A DNA stretch of 21,828 nucleotides, from positions 1 to 21,828 of the forward strand of contig CABJBO010000031.1 in assembly GCA_902363875.1 (NCBI GenBank), in the 5' to 3' direction. Within the stretch, counting starts at the first letter, position 1. Each line of letters starts with the position of its first letter. Made by a program: the position numbers and the translations under genes. The stretch is from Coriobacteriaceae bacterium (GTDB lineage Bacteria; Actinomycetota; Coriobacteriia; Coriobacteriales; Coriobacteriaceae). The notes under the pieces are model-generated. The model had not been told where the DNA came from, made no database searches, and was given only the letters and a program-made list of their open reading frames with translations. Of the stretch, positions 1 to 7,117 are shown one piece after another.

Positions 1-50
1 TTCCCGGTTCGACGAACAGCCGATCGTGTCAAATGTGGTCTAACAGAGCC
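1..50. mobile_element. Possible insertion-sequence end (family unresolved)
   Basis: Read on the minus strand, this segment begins GGCTCTGTTAGACC at position 50 and continues as GC-richer sequence to the window edge. It abuts the AT-rich regulator gene abruptly. A GG(C/G)-CTCT-type tip is seen at the ends of some IS families, such as ISL3 and IS1595, but no transposase, second end or target duplication is visible here. A small palindrome, GTTCGACGAAC, lies at 7-17. The call is an inference from the tip sequence and the composition break only. Confidence 0.22.
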
Positions 51-56
51 AAATAA

Positions 57-440
57 TTAGTCATCTGTTTTTACCTCCGTTAAAATGTCCAAAAGGCGAT
101 GTAATTCCTCTGTGGATAGATTTGCCATTCTTGCAGCTTTTATTGCTTCGGTGAGATTGTTTTCTACTTTGCAAATAAGCTGCTCCTTAATCAGTTCTGA
201 ACCAGACCCCATTACGAAACATCCACGCCCCTGCACATTTTTAACAAAGCCCTCTTGCTCTAATTCTGTGTATGCCTTTGTCACTGTTAAGACGCTGATC
301 TTTAAGTCTTTGGCAAGTGTTCTAAGGGAGGGCAAAGTTTCTTCGGCTTGAAGCTCGCCAGATAAAATAGCCGCCTTGATCTGCTGTTTAATCTGCTCGT
401 ATATGGGGATGCCAGATACATTTGAAATAATCAGTTTCAT
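57..440 (-). CDS. GntR-family transcriptional regulator, YtrA-type
   Basis: This is a short (127 aa) winged-helix regulator. Residues about 9-75 form the GntR DNA-binding domain, with the typical opening PIYEQIKQQIKAAILSGEL, then LPSLRTLAKDL and LTVTKAYTELEQEGF. The remaining roughly 50 residues are a short helical tail of the YtrA subfamily, too small for a ligand-binding domain. YtrA-type regulators usually repress an adjacent ABC transporter operon in response to cell-envelope stress. No transporter gene follows within the 56 bases left in the window. The start is supported by a GGAGG ribosome-binding site about 9 bases upstream. The upstream region has a direct repeat, CTGTTATGCTGTT (466-478). 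The gene is clearly more AT-rich than everything to its right, with A/T-ending codons common, which suggests recent acquisition. The family call is firm; the target genes are unknown. Confidence 0.88.
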   Translation of the reverse strand: MKLIISNVSGIPIYEQIKQQIKAAILSGELQAEETLPSLRTLAKDLKISVLTVTKAYTELEQEGFVKNVQGRGCFVMGSGSELIKEQLICKVENNLTEAIKAARMANLSTEELHRLLDILTEVKTDD

Positions 441-567
441 TGCTGCATCCTCCGTGTGTTTTAACTGTTATGCTGTTTAGTCTAACTTTTGTAGATTTTT
501 ATGGGGGATCCGATGTGGCTGCCAGAACGTAAACGAAGCTCTCCCGTGGGAGGGCGGACGGAAGCGG

Positions 568-1011
568 CTAGGCGACGCCGCTGGAGCCGAAGCCTCCGTT
601 GCCTCGGTCGGTTTCGTCTAGTTCTTCTACTTCTACGAGGTTAACCGTGGGGACTTCTTGGATGACAAGCTGGGCGATGCGGTCGCCTTTGTTGATTTGG
701 ATGTCGTTCGTGGGGTCTAGGTTAATGAGGATGACTTTGAGCTCTCCTCGGTAGTGAGCATCGATGAGACCGGGCGTGTTGACTATAGACAGGCCCTGCT
801 TAATGGCCAGGCCGCTGCGGGGCTGGACGAAGCCGGCGTAGCCGTCGGGCAGGGCGATAGCTAGGCCCGTGGAGACCAGACGTCGCTCAAAGGGTTTGAG
901 GGTGCAGTCTTCGTTGGCGCGGAGGTCAAGACCGGCATCCGAAGGATGGGCGTATTTGGGAAGCTCGACGGCTGGGTCGAGACGCTTAATGTTAACGGTA
1001 ATGTTGGACAT
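568..1011 (-). CDS. dut: Deoxyuridine 5'-triphosphate nucleotidohydrolase (dUTPase)
   Basis: This enzyme hydrolyses dUTP to dUMP and pyrophosphate. It keeps uracil out of DNA and supplies dUMP for thymidylate synthesis. The 147-aa length fits the homotrimeric family. All five motifs are visible in order: DAGLDLRA (about 26-33), PRSGLA (about 64-69), [11 protein letters not shown] (about 81-91), GDRIAQLVI, and the Gly-rich C-terminal arm [10 protein letters not shown] that closes over the active site. The gene starts 4 bases after the nrdR stop. Its ribosome-binding site (AAGGTGA) lies inside the end of nrdR, so the two are surely cotranscribed and probably translationally coupled. The linkage to nrdR and an SOS-controlled upstream gene suggests coordinated control of dNTP pool quality. 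Confidence 0.96.
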   Translation of the reverse strand: MSNITVNIKRLDPAVELPKYAHPSDAGLDLRANEDCTLKPFERRLVSTGLAIALPDGYAGFVQPRSGLAIKQGLSIVNTPGLIDAHYRGELKVILINLDPTNDIQINKGDRIAQLVIQEVPTVNLVEVEELDETDRGNGGFGSSGVA

Positions 1012-1015
1012 GAAA

Positions 1016-1459
1016 TCACCTTAGCTTGTCGAGCTCTTGCAGAAACTCATCGACGTCTTTGAAATCGCGATAGACCGAGGCAAAGCGGATGTAGGCCACT
1101 TTATCGATCTTGGCCAACCGCTTAAGAACCATATCGCCCAGCTCATGAGACGTAACGGCCGTGAGTGTACGAGAGCGAAGCTCGACCTCTATATCGTCAA
1201 TGATCTCGTTGAGCTTTTTAGTGTCGATATCACGCTTGATCGTGGCGCGCATCAAACCGACCAGCAGCTTATTGCGATCGAACCGTTGCTTGGTTCCGTC
1301 TGACTTAATGACCTCGATTGGGTCTTCACAACGCTCAAATGTCGTAAAGCGATAATTGCACGAGCAGCATTCGCGACGGCGCTTGATGGTGTTATTAGAT
1401 TCCTGCATGCGGGAATCAACGACGCGGGTATGTGCCTTGCCGCATTTGGGACAGCGCAT
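1016..1459 (-). CDS. nrdR: Transcriptional repressor NrdR (ribonucleotide reductase regulator)
   Basis: NrdR represses ribonucleotide reductase operons by sensing ATP and dATP through its ATP-cone domain. The 147-aa protein has an N-terminal zinc ribbon with CPKC at residues 3-6 and CSC-type cysteines at about 31-34. The basic stretch [19 protein letters not shown] is typical of the family. The ATP cone runs from about residue 49 ([21 protein letters not shown], split by a short gap) to about 139. A strong GAGGAGG ribosome-binding site precedes ATG. That site and the start codon lie in the right arm of an 11-bp perfect inverted repeat (1455-1465 with 1486-1496), so translation may be structure-controlled. 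The gene sits 51 bases behind the LysM/division-inhibitor gene, an order also known beside lexA in Corynebacterium (divS-nrdR) and Mycobacterium. Confidence 0.97.
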   Translation of the reverse strand: MRCPKCGKAHTRVVDSRMQESNNTIKRRRECCSCNYRFTTFERCEDPIEVIKSDGTKQRFDRNKLLVGLMRATIKRDIDTKKLNEIIDDIEVELRSRTLTAVTSHELGDMVLKRLAKIDKVAYIRFASVYRDFKDVDEFLQELDKLR

Positions 1460-1496
1460 GGTACCTCCTCTAAAACGATTACAAGGGTACCATGCG
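1455..1496 (-). promoter_or_regulatory. 11-bp inverted repeat enclosing the nrdR ribosome-binding site
   Basis: CGCATGGTACC (1455-1465) is the exact reverse complement of GGTACCATGCG (1486-1496), separated by 20 bases. In the minus-strand transcript the 3' arm contains the nrdR start codon and the last two G residues of the GAGGAGG ribosome-binding site. The rest of that site sits in the loop. A folded transcript would hide the start codon. The repeat is seen directly; a role as translational switch or as a protein operator is inference. Confidence 0.6.
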
Positions 1497-1510
1497 ACGG
1501 TACTTAAATC

Positions 1511-1960
1511 TTAGGAACGTGCGGGAACTTTAAGATGCGCACCGGCATCGAGCGAGCCATGCTCCAGATGATTGACGTCGCGGATCATATCAGAGGTCTC
1601 CTGTGTGGAAAGACCCTCAATAGGATGTTCCTGGGCAAGCGACCACAAGGAATCGCCAGACTGAACACGAACGGTCTCGTAGGTAACGTTGGATACCGAC
1701 TCGGCATATGCGGCGTGACGAGCGCTGAAGATCGAGGTAGCAAGTACAAAGAAGAGCGTGAGCGCAACGGCGAGAGCGACAATCGTCGAGACCTTCAAGG
1801 CAACGGGGGCCGAAGTCGTGGCGACGCACCGGCTGCGGACGGGCTTACTAGGCAATGTCTGGAAACCAGATCGGCCGCCTTTGACAACCGTGAAAGCCGG
1901 CGCCGCAGGCGTCTCGAGCTTAAGGGCGAGGTTTCCCTGGACCATATCCGTGGCGTTCAT
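1511..1960 (-). CDS. Membrane-anchored LysM protein, probable SOS cell-division inhibitor (YneA/DivS/ChiZ-like)
   Basis: This 149-aa protein has a cytoplasmic N-terminus, one hydrophobic segment (about 56-80, VALKVSTIVALAVALTLFF onward), and an extracytoplasmic LysM-like domain (about 95-146, VRVQSGDSLWSLAQEH to GAHLKVP) that would bind peptidoglycan. This architecture, transcribed divergently from lexA and followed by nrdR, matches YneA of Bacillus, DivS of Corynebacterium and ChiZ of Mycobacterium. Those proteins stop septation during the SOS response. Sequence similarity outside the LysM motif cannot be judged here, so the role rests on architecture and position. Two adjacent ATG codons are possible; the second (at 1960) is better spaced from the GAGGAG site. 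The promoter carries an SOS box between -35 and -10, and a second box lies near the start of transcription. Confidence 0.8.
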   Translation of the reverse strand: MNATDMVQGNLALKLETPAAPAFTVVKGGRSGFQTLPSKPVRSRCVATTSAPVALKVSTIVALAVALTLFFVLATSIFSARHAAYAESVSNVTYETVRVQSGDSLWSLAQEHPIEGLSTQETSDMIRDVNHLEHGSLDAGAHLKVPARS

Positions 1961-2030
1961 CATGTTCTCCTCTCGCGTGTTTTGCTGAGAACAGTTTTAT
2001 CAAGCCGCGCGGACAAAAATGTCTAGCGCG

Positions 2031-2044
2031 AGAACGAATGTTCG
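2031..2044. promoter_or_regulatory. SOS (LexA) box 1
   Basis: The core GAACGAATGTTC (2032-2043) is a GAAC-N4-GTTC palindrome close to the Gram-positive SOS consensus, differing from the 14-mer at its first base. It lies just downstream of the division-inhibitor -10 box. Confidence 0.75.
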
Positions 2045-2050
2045 GTTATT

Positions 2051-2078
2051 ATTATCTGCGAACAGTTGTTCCTGTCAA
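2051..2078 (-). promoter_or_regulatory. SOS-controlled promoter of the LysM division-inhibitor gene
   Basis: On the minus strand a perfect -35 box TTGACA (2073-2078) is followed by a 16-base spacer and the -10 box GATAAT (2051-2056). The spacer contains SOS box 2, so bound LexA would block RNA polymerase directly. Confidence 0.7.
2059..2072. promoter_or_regulatory. SOS (LexA) box 2
   Basis: CGAACAGTTGTTCC matches the CGAAC-N4-GTTCG pattern except for the last base. It fills the spacer of the minus-strand promoter at 2051-2078. Confidence 0.85.
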
Positions 2079-2086
2079 GCAATAAT

Positions 2087-2100
2087 CGAACATTTGTTTG
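2087..2100. promoter_or_regulatory. SOS (LexA) box 3
   Basis: CGAACATTTGTTTG is a slightly degenerate SOS box nearest lexA, 23 bases before its ATG. It probably serves lexA autoregulation. I could not assign a convincing lexA -35/-10 pair; AATAAT at 2081-2086 is a possible -10. Confidence 0.75.
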
Positions 2101-2123
2101 ACATTGGTAGAGAGGATCCCCTG

Positions 2124-2768
2124 ATGGCTCGCAAAATTACCAAGCGTCAGCAGCAGATTTACGACTTCATCAAGGAATATCAGCAAGAGAAGGGCTATCC
2201 GCCCAGTGTGCGCGAGATGGCGTCGGCCGTAGGACTCTCCTCCCCCAGCACGGTGCATGCTCATCTCTCTGCCCTAGAGGCTCGAGGGCTGCTCAAGCGC
2301 GATTCCACCAAGCCTCGCGCCCTAGAGCTCTTTGATGAGGACGGATCCTCCGTCTCGATTTCCAAATCCGATGAACCCACAGCACCCCGCGGAACGGTCT
2401 CGCTGCCGCTCGTCGGTCGCGTCGCGGCTGGGATTCCCATTCTGGCCGAGCAAAACATCGAGGATACCTTTACCATCCCGACCGAAATCGCCACAGACCA
2501 GGGCTCCTTTATCCTTGAAGTGCACGGCAGCTCAATGATCAATGTCGGAATCTACAACGGTGACTACATTATCGTTCGCGAGCAAAAGAGCGCCATGAAC
2601 GGCGAAATCGTCGTGGCCATGATCGATGGCTCGGCGACCGTCAAGACGTTCTACAAGGAGCAGGGGCGCGTGCGCTTGCAGCCCGAGAACGACACTATGG
2701 AGCCCATCTATGCGACGAACCCCGTTATTTTGGGTAAGGTTGTCGGTTTAATGCGCCGGTTCTCGTAA
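2124..2768 (+). CDS. lexA: LexA repressor (SOS regulator, self-cleaving S24 peptidase)
   Basis: LexA represses DNA-damage genes and cleaves itself when RecA filaments form. The 214-aa protein has an N-terminal winged helix (about 1-69: RQQQIYDFIKEY, GYPPSVREMASAVGLSS, STVHAHLSALEARGLL). The cleavage site is VAAGIP, with the scissile bond at Ala102-Gly103. The catalytic dyad is Ser137 (HGSSM) and Lys174 (SATVKTFYKE). The open frame extends 35 residues further upstream, but that extension covers SOS boxes. ATG at 2124 has a GAGAGGA ribosome-binding site and gives the usual N-terminus MARKITKRQ. The region upstream has three SOS boxes, so autoregulation is expected. The stop codon overlaps the next gene's ATG by one base. 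Confidence 0.97.
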   Translation: MARKITKRQQQIYDFIKEYQQEKGYPPSVREMASAVGLSSPSTVHAHLSALEARGLLKRDSTKPRALELFDEDGSSVSISKSDEPTAPRGTVSLPLVGRVAAGIPILAEQNIEDTFTIPTEIATDQGSFILEVHGSSMINVGIYNGDYIIVREQKSAMNGEIVVAMIDGSATVKTFYKEQGRVRLQPENDTMEPIYATNPVILGKVVGLMRRFS

Positions 2769-3472
2769 TGCAAAAACGCATCACCATATTTGATACCGTC
2801 CGCGGGTTTACGATGCTATCGATGGCAGGTTTTCACGCCTGCTACGATTTGGCCTACCTATATGGATGGGATATGCCATGGTTTACCGAAACGGTTTTCC
2901 AGGATATTTGGCGCGCTAGCATCAGCTGGGTATTTTTGTTTATCGCCGGTTGGATGTGCACGCTCTCGCGCAATAACGTTAAGCGCGCCCTCAAATACGC
3001 CGCCGCAGCCTCGATTGTATGGATTGCAACTACACTGGTATCAGTCGACGATTCGGTAAACTTTGGCATCATTTATTGCATGGCAGCGTGCACTGCGGTG
3101 GTTGCACTCACCCGTCCGGCACTCCAAAAAATACCGGGCTCGTGGGGCATAGCAGCGTGCCTTGTTCTATTTGCCCTAACCTGGAACATTCCAAAAGCGG
3201 TCTACCCACTCCCCTACCTGGCATGGCTTGGATTCCCGAGCCCGGGTTTTGTTTCGGGAGACTACTATCCGCTCATTCCGTTTGTCTTTATGTACCTTAC
3301 CGGCTTTTTTTCTGCCCAGGCAGCACAAGCACCAAGCCTCGAAGCGCCAGCATGGGCATACGCCAATCCCATCCCGGCGCTCGCAGTCCTCGGTCGGCAC
3401 GCCTTACCGTTCTACCTGCTCCATCAGCCTGTCATTCTAGGCATACTAGAACTCGTTTATTCCGTACGATAG
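2768..3472 (+). CDS. Multi-pass membrane protein, heparan-alpha-glucosaminide N-acetyltransferase-like (DUF1624)
   Basis: This 234-aa integral membrane protein has about six or seven hydrophobic segments. The N-terminus FDTVRGFTMLSMAGFHACYD, with conserved His23, is typical of the DUF1624/HGSNAT-catalytic acyltransferase family. The C-terminal stretch LGRHALPFYLLHQPVILG is shared by many membrane acyltransferases. Members are thought to move acyl groups across the membrane onto sugars, but the bacterial substrates are unknown. Its ATG overlaps the lexA stop (TAATG), so it is translationally coupled to lexA and probably expressed with the SOS response. Its last 16 bases overlap the end of convergent hflX. 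The family call is reasonably sure; the substrate is not inferable from sequence. Confidence 0.82.
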   Translation: MQKRITIFDTVRGFTMLSMAGFHACYDLAYLYGWDMPWFTETVFQDIWRASISWVFLFIAGWMCTLSRNNVKRALKYAAAASIVWIATTLVSVDDSVNFGIIYCMAACTAVVALTRPALQKIPGSWGIAACLVLFALTWNIPKAVYPLPYLAWLGFPSPGFVSGDYYPLIPFVFMYLTGFFSAQAAQAPSLEAPAWAYANPIPALAVLGRHALPFYLLHQPVILGILELVYSVR

Positions 3473-4746
3473 CGCTCAAGACGCGGGGCGATTCGGGCCG
3501 GCAACTTCGCCACAATACGAACTCCGTCCTCAAGATATTCCTCATGCAGAAGGGTTCCCTGCTCATGCACCAGCGTGATGAGGGCGCCCTCACGATACGG
3601 GATATCAGCGGAGAGCAACACATCGGTGGCAGCTGCCTCACGGGCAATACGGTCGACGAGATCGTCAAGCCCCTCGCCCGTCTGGGCCGAGAACAGCACG
3701 GCCTCGGGATAGCGACGATGGAAACTCAATCGATCGACGCTATCGAGTAGGTCGATTTTATTGAACACCGTAAGCGTCAAACGCTCGCCGGCACCGATTT
3801 CGTCAAGAACGCGATCGACTGCCTCGAGCTGACGCTCGTAGTCCTCGTCAGAGGCATCCACAACTTTAAGGATCAGGTCGGCACCAAGGACCTCAGACAG
3901 GGTGGACTTAAAGGCATCAACGAGACCATGCGGTAACTTCTGAATAAAGCCAACGGTATCGGTAATGGTCATACCACGACCGCCGGGCAAGCGATACGAG
4001 CGCGTCGTCGGATCGAGTGTGGCAAACAATTTGTCTTGTGAAAGCACCGTAGACCCGGTCAGACGATTGAGCAACGTCGACTTACCGGCATTGGTATAAC
4101 CGGCTAAGGCAACGCGAAACGCCGGCGACTCGATACGACTCTTTGACTGGACATCGCGGCGCTGTTCAACCTGCTTAAGCTCGCGACGAAGCGCGGCAAT
4201 CTTGTTACGAATCAAACGTCGGTCAACCTCGAGCTGACTTTCGCCCTGGCCAAAGCGCGAACCAATGCCACCACGTGTCTGCTCTTTAGCAAGATGGGTC
4301 CACATACCGCGCAAGCGGGGCAACAGATACTGCAGCTGCGCCAGCTGCACCTGCAGGCGGCCCTCACGGGTCTGAGCGTGCAGACCAAAGATATCGAGAA
4401 TCAACGCCGTACGGTCGATAATCTTAACCGGTTCGCCCACGGCTTTCTCCAGATAAGACTGCTGCGAGGGCGTTAAATCGTCGTCGAAGATAACGACATC
4501 GGCATCCATACGATGAACGAGCCCGCAAAGCTCCTCAACCTTACCGGAGCCAATAAACGATTTTGGATACGGCTTAACCAGACGCTGTGACAGACGCGCC
4601 ACGCACTGGGCGCCAGCCGTATGGGCCAGGCGCTCAAGCTCGTCAAGCGAACGATCGAGCGGCCAGGCGTTATCGCGCCACTCAACTCCGACAAGAACGG
4701 CACGTTCGGGCTCAGGGGCCGTAGGAACGAGGGGAAACCGAGCCAT
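3457..4746 (-). CDS. hflX: GTPase HflX (ribosome-associated)
   Basis: HflX is a GTPase that binds the 50S subunit and splits stalled or hibernating ribosomes under stress. The 429-aa protein has the N-terminal HflX domain (about 15-115, including FIGSGKVEEL), a linker helix with the family signature SRFGQGESQLEVDRRLIR, and the G domain. G1 is GYTNAGKS (216-223), G3 is DTVGF (263-267), G4 is NKID (329-332) and G5 is SAQTG (353-357). A C-terminal HflX-specific segment follows. The ATG overlaps the miaA stop by one base (TAATG), indicating translational coupling. A miaA-hflX neighbourhood is common in bacteria. The 3' end overlaps the convergent acyltransferase-like gene by 16 bases, and no terminator is visible between them. 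Confidence 0.96.
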   Translation of the reverse strand: MARFPLVPTAPEPERAVLVGVEWRDNAWPLDRSLDELERLAHTAGAQCVARLSQRLVKPYPKSFIGSGKVEELCGLVHRMDADVVIFDDDLTPSQQSYLEKAVGEPVKIIDRTALILDIFGLHAQTREGRLQVQLAQLQYLLPRLRGMWTHLAKEQTRGGIGSRFGQGESQLEVDRRLIRNKIAALRRELKQVEQRRDVQSKSRIESPAFRVALAGYTNAGKSTLLNRLTGSTVLSQDKLFATLDPTTRSYRLPGGRGMTITDTVGFIQKLPHGLVDAFKSTLSEVLGADLILKVVDASDEDYERQLEAVDRVLDEIGAGERLTLTVFNKIDLLDSVDRLSFHRRYPEAVLFSAQTGEGLDDLVDRIAREAAATDVLLSADIPYREGALITLVHEQGTLLHEEYLEDGVRIVAKLPARIAPRLERYRTE

Positions 4747-5684
4747 TAGGCCGCCTCGATACGGTGAAGGATATCCTCAACAACCTCATCGATCGTAAAC
4801 TCGTCCATATCGAACCACACGATGCGGTCATCGCGTTTAAACCACGAAAGCTGACGTTTGGCATAGCGACGCGAACGCATCTTGATGAGTTCGCGAGCCT
4901 CATCCATAGAAATGACGCCGTCAAGGGCATCGATAATCTCTTTATAGCCAATCGCCTGCATCGAAGTCAGGGCATCTCCCAGCCCCTGGTCCATAAGACC
5001 GCGAACCTCATCAACAAGACCCTGCTCAAACATCAGATCGACGCGTAGGTTAATACGCTCGTAAAGCGCCTCGCGATTACGCGTCAATCCAAACCACAGA
5101 GCGTGATAATGCTCGCGCGGAACACTAAACTGCGACTTTTGCTGCGCGTAGGAAACACCATCATCGTGCATCTCGAGCGCGCGAATCACGCGGCGAACAT
5201 TATGGGGGTGGATGACCGCAGCGGACTCGGGGTCACGCTCGGCAAGCAGCGCGTGCAGCGCTTCCTCGCCCATGCGCTCGGCAAGCTCCTGATACCCCGT
5301 GCGGCGATCGTCCTCAAGTTCGCCCGAGGGAAAATCCATCTCATCTAAGGCGGCCTTGAGATACAAACCCGTGCCCCCGCAAAACACCGGTAGGCGGCCC
5401 TCGCCCAGCAAGCGCTCAACATGTACACGGGCGTCTGCCTGATACAGCGCCGCAGAATATGCAACGCCTGGTTCAACAATATCGACCAGGCGTAGCGGCG
5501 CCGTGCATTCCTCGGGTGCCATCTTGGCAGTACCGATATCCATGCCTCGATAGATTTGCATCGCGTCACACGACAGCACTTCGGACGAAAGGCGAGCCGC
5601 CAAACGATCTGCGACATCACTTTTGCCAACCGCGGTCGGACCGACAATCGCAACAGCGGAAAGGCCTGCCCCGGGAGCAATCAT
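4746..5684 (-). CDS. miaA: tRNA dimethylallyltransferase
   Basis: MiaA adds a dimethylallyl group to N6 of A37 in tRNAs reading UNN codons. The 312-aa length is normal. The P-loop GPTAVGKS is at 15-22. The substrate segment reads CDAMQIYRGMDIGTAK, where most family members have DSMQ, so Ala replaces Ser here. Further motifs are FCGGTGLYLKA (101-111), RRVIRALE and GYKEI, then the C-terminal RRYAKRQLSWFKRD that contacts tRNA. Both ends overlap neighbours by a single base (TAATG): upstream the miaB stop, downstream the hflX start. MiaB works on the product of MiaA, so the two consecutive steps of ms2i6A37 synthesis are encoded side by side. Confidence 0.97.
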   Translation of the reverse strand: MIAPGAGLSAVAIVGPTAVGKSDVADRLAARLSSEVLSCDAMQIYRGMDIGTAKMAPEECTAPLRLVDIVEPGVAYSAALYQADARVHVERLLGEGRLPVFCGGTGLYLKAALDEMDFPSGELEDDRRTGYQELAERMGEEALHALLAERDPESAAVIHPHNVRRVIRALEMHDDGVSYAQQKSQFSVPREHYHALWFGLTRNREALYERINLRVDLMFEQGLVDEVRGLMDQGLGDALTSMQAIGYKEIIDALDGVISMDEARELIKMRSRRYAKRQLSWFKRDDRIVWFDMDEFTIDEVVEDILHRIEAA

Positions 5685-7054
5685 TAGCGCGGCTCACCCA
5701 CAACGGATCCGGACAGATACCACGTCTTGGCAACGTCGACGTCAACATCGACAATCTTGCCAATCAACTGATCGATGCTGTAACCCTCGGGAATCGGTGC
5801 ATGAACGGTCTGATTCTTGGGACTCTTGCCCAGCAGCACCGCATCATTCTTTTTGCTCGTACCCTCAATAAGCGCCGGCACAACAGTATGGAGCTCACCT
5901 TGGTTATACTCGTGTACTGTGGTCTCGATAACCTTCACCAGACGGTTGAAACGCTCAAGAATCACCTCATGCGTCGTGGGATCGTCAATCTCGGCGGCCG
6001 GAGTTCCGGCGCGCTTGGAATAGATAAACGTATAGGCCTGAGCATAGCGGACCGTCTCGGCAAGCGAAAGCGTCTGCTCAAAGTCTTCCTCGGTCTCGCC
6101 GGGGAAGCCCACAATGATATCGGTCGAAAGCGCGATATTAGGCATGCGGTTGCGAACGCGATCAACGAGCCCCAGATAATCCTCGCGTGTATACCGGCGA
6201 TTCATCTCTTTGAGGATGCGCGTCGAACCTGACTGGACGGCCAGGTGCAGCTGCGGCATGACGGCAGGCGTTTCGGCCATAGCGTCGATGGTCTCGGGCA
6301 GCAGGTCTTTGGGGTGCGAGGAAGTAAAGAAGATGCGCTCCACACCCGTATCGCCCACGGCACGCAACAGGTCGGCAAAGCGCGGCTTGCCAAACAGATC
6401 GCGACCATAGGAGTTGACGTTTTGACCCAGAAGCGTGACCTCACGCACGCCCTGGCGCACTAGACCGGTCACCTCGTCGACAATCTCCTCGAAAGGGCGG
6501 CTCTTTTCGCGACCGCGCACATACGGCACGATGCAATAGGTACAGAAGTTATTACAGCCCGTCATAATGGGCACCCAGGCGTGATACTGGGTCTCGCGAT
6601 GCCACGGCATGCTCATGGCATCTGAATCCTCATGCTCATTGGTGCGGATATGACGCTTGCCGTCCAAGAATGCCTCGGCAATGAGCTCGGCCATATGTGC
6701 GATGGAATGCGTGCCAAAGATGACATTGACGTTATCGACATTGGTGAGCAGACCCTCGCCGTCGCGCTGCGCGATGCAGCCGCCCACGGCGACCACGCGC
6801 TTGCCAGAAGGCGAGGGCGGGAGGCTCTTACAAGAGTTGCACTGACCGTACAGACGGGTGTCAGCAGCCTCACGAACGCAGCACGTCATGAACACGACGA
6901 TGTCAGCATGCTCCGGATCGAGCGCCAGGAGGCAGCCATACGAGTCGAGCAGGCCACTCACGCGCTCGGAGTCGTGCTGATTCATCTGGCAGCCAAAGGT
7001 GCGGATAAAGTAGGTTTTACCGGCAAGAATATCGCGTACGGAACCCTGGTCCAT
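5684..7054 (-). CDS. miaB: tRNA-2-methylthio-N6-dimethylallyladenosine synthase
   Basis: This radical-SAM methylthiotransferase converts i6A37 to ms2i6A37 in tRNA. From ATG at 7054 the protein has 456 aa. The N-terminal methylthiotransferase domain carries cysteines 22 (FGCQMN), 58 (MTCCVRE) and 93 (GGCIAQ) for one 4Fe-4S cluster. The radical-SAM cluster is CNNFCTYC (Cys167, 171, 174), followed by VPYVRGREKSR. A TRAM RNA-binding domain ends the protein. The frame is open for 17 more codons to a TTG at 7105, but only the internal ATG has a ribosome-binding site (AGGA, 9 bases upstream) and a family-like N-terminus. The stop overlaps the miaA start. A 63-base gap to spoVS holds a small inverted repeat, AGAGTAAACACTCT (7106-7119). 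Confidence 0.95.
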   Translation of the reverse strand: MDQGSVRDILAGKTYFIRTFGCQMNQHDSERVSGLLDSYGCLLALDPEHADIVVFMTCCVREAADTRLYGQCNSCKSLPPSPSGKRVVAVGGCIAQRDGEGLLTNVDNVNVIFGTHSIAHMAELIAEAFLDGKRHIRTNEHEDSDAMSMPWHRETQYHAWVPIMTGCNNFCTYCIVPYVRGREKSRPFEEIVDEVTGLVRQGVREVTLLGQNVNSYGRDLFGKPRFADLLRAVGDTGVERIFFTSSHPKDLLPETIDAMAETPAVMPQLHLAVQSGSTRILKEMNRRYTREDYLGLVDRVRNRMPNIALSTDIIVGFPGETEEDFEQTLSLAETVRYAQAYTFIYSKRAGTPAAEIDDPTTHEVILERFNRLVKVIETTVHEYNQGELHTVVPALIEGTSKKNDAVLLGKSPKNQTVHAPIPEGYSIDQLIGKIVDVDVDVAKTWYLSGSVVGEPR

Positions 7055-7117
7055 GTGTATAAGTCCTAACGAAGTGGAATAGGCGGAATCAAAGAGGGCG
7101 GACAAAGAGTAAACACT

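Noticed and set aside
543..552. Small hairpin (CTCCC-GTGGGAG area) after dut as a terminator
   Set aside because: The stem is about 4-5 bp with no U-rich tail on the minus strand, too weak to call.
2019..2123. 35-codon N-terminal extension of lexA
   Set aside because: It would be encoded by the SOS boxes and promoter region, and LexA proteins start at the internal ATG, which has a good ribosome-binding site.
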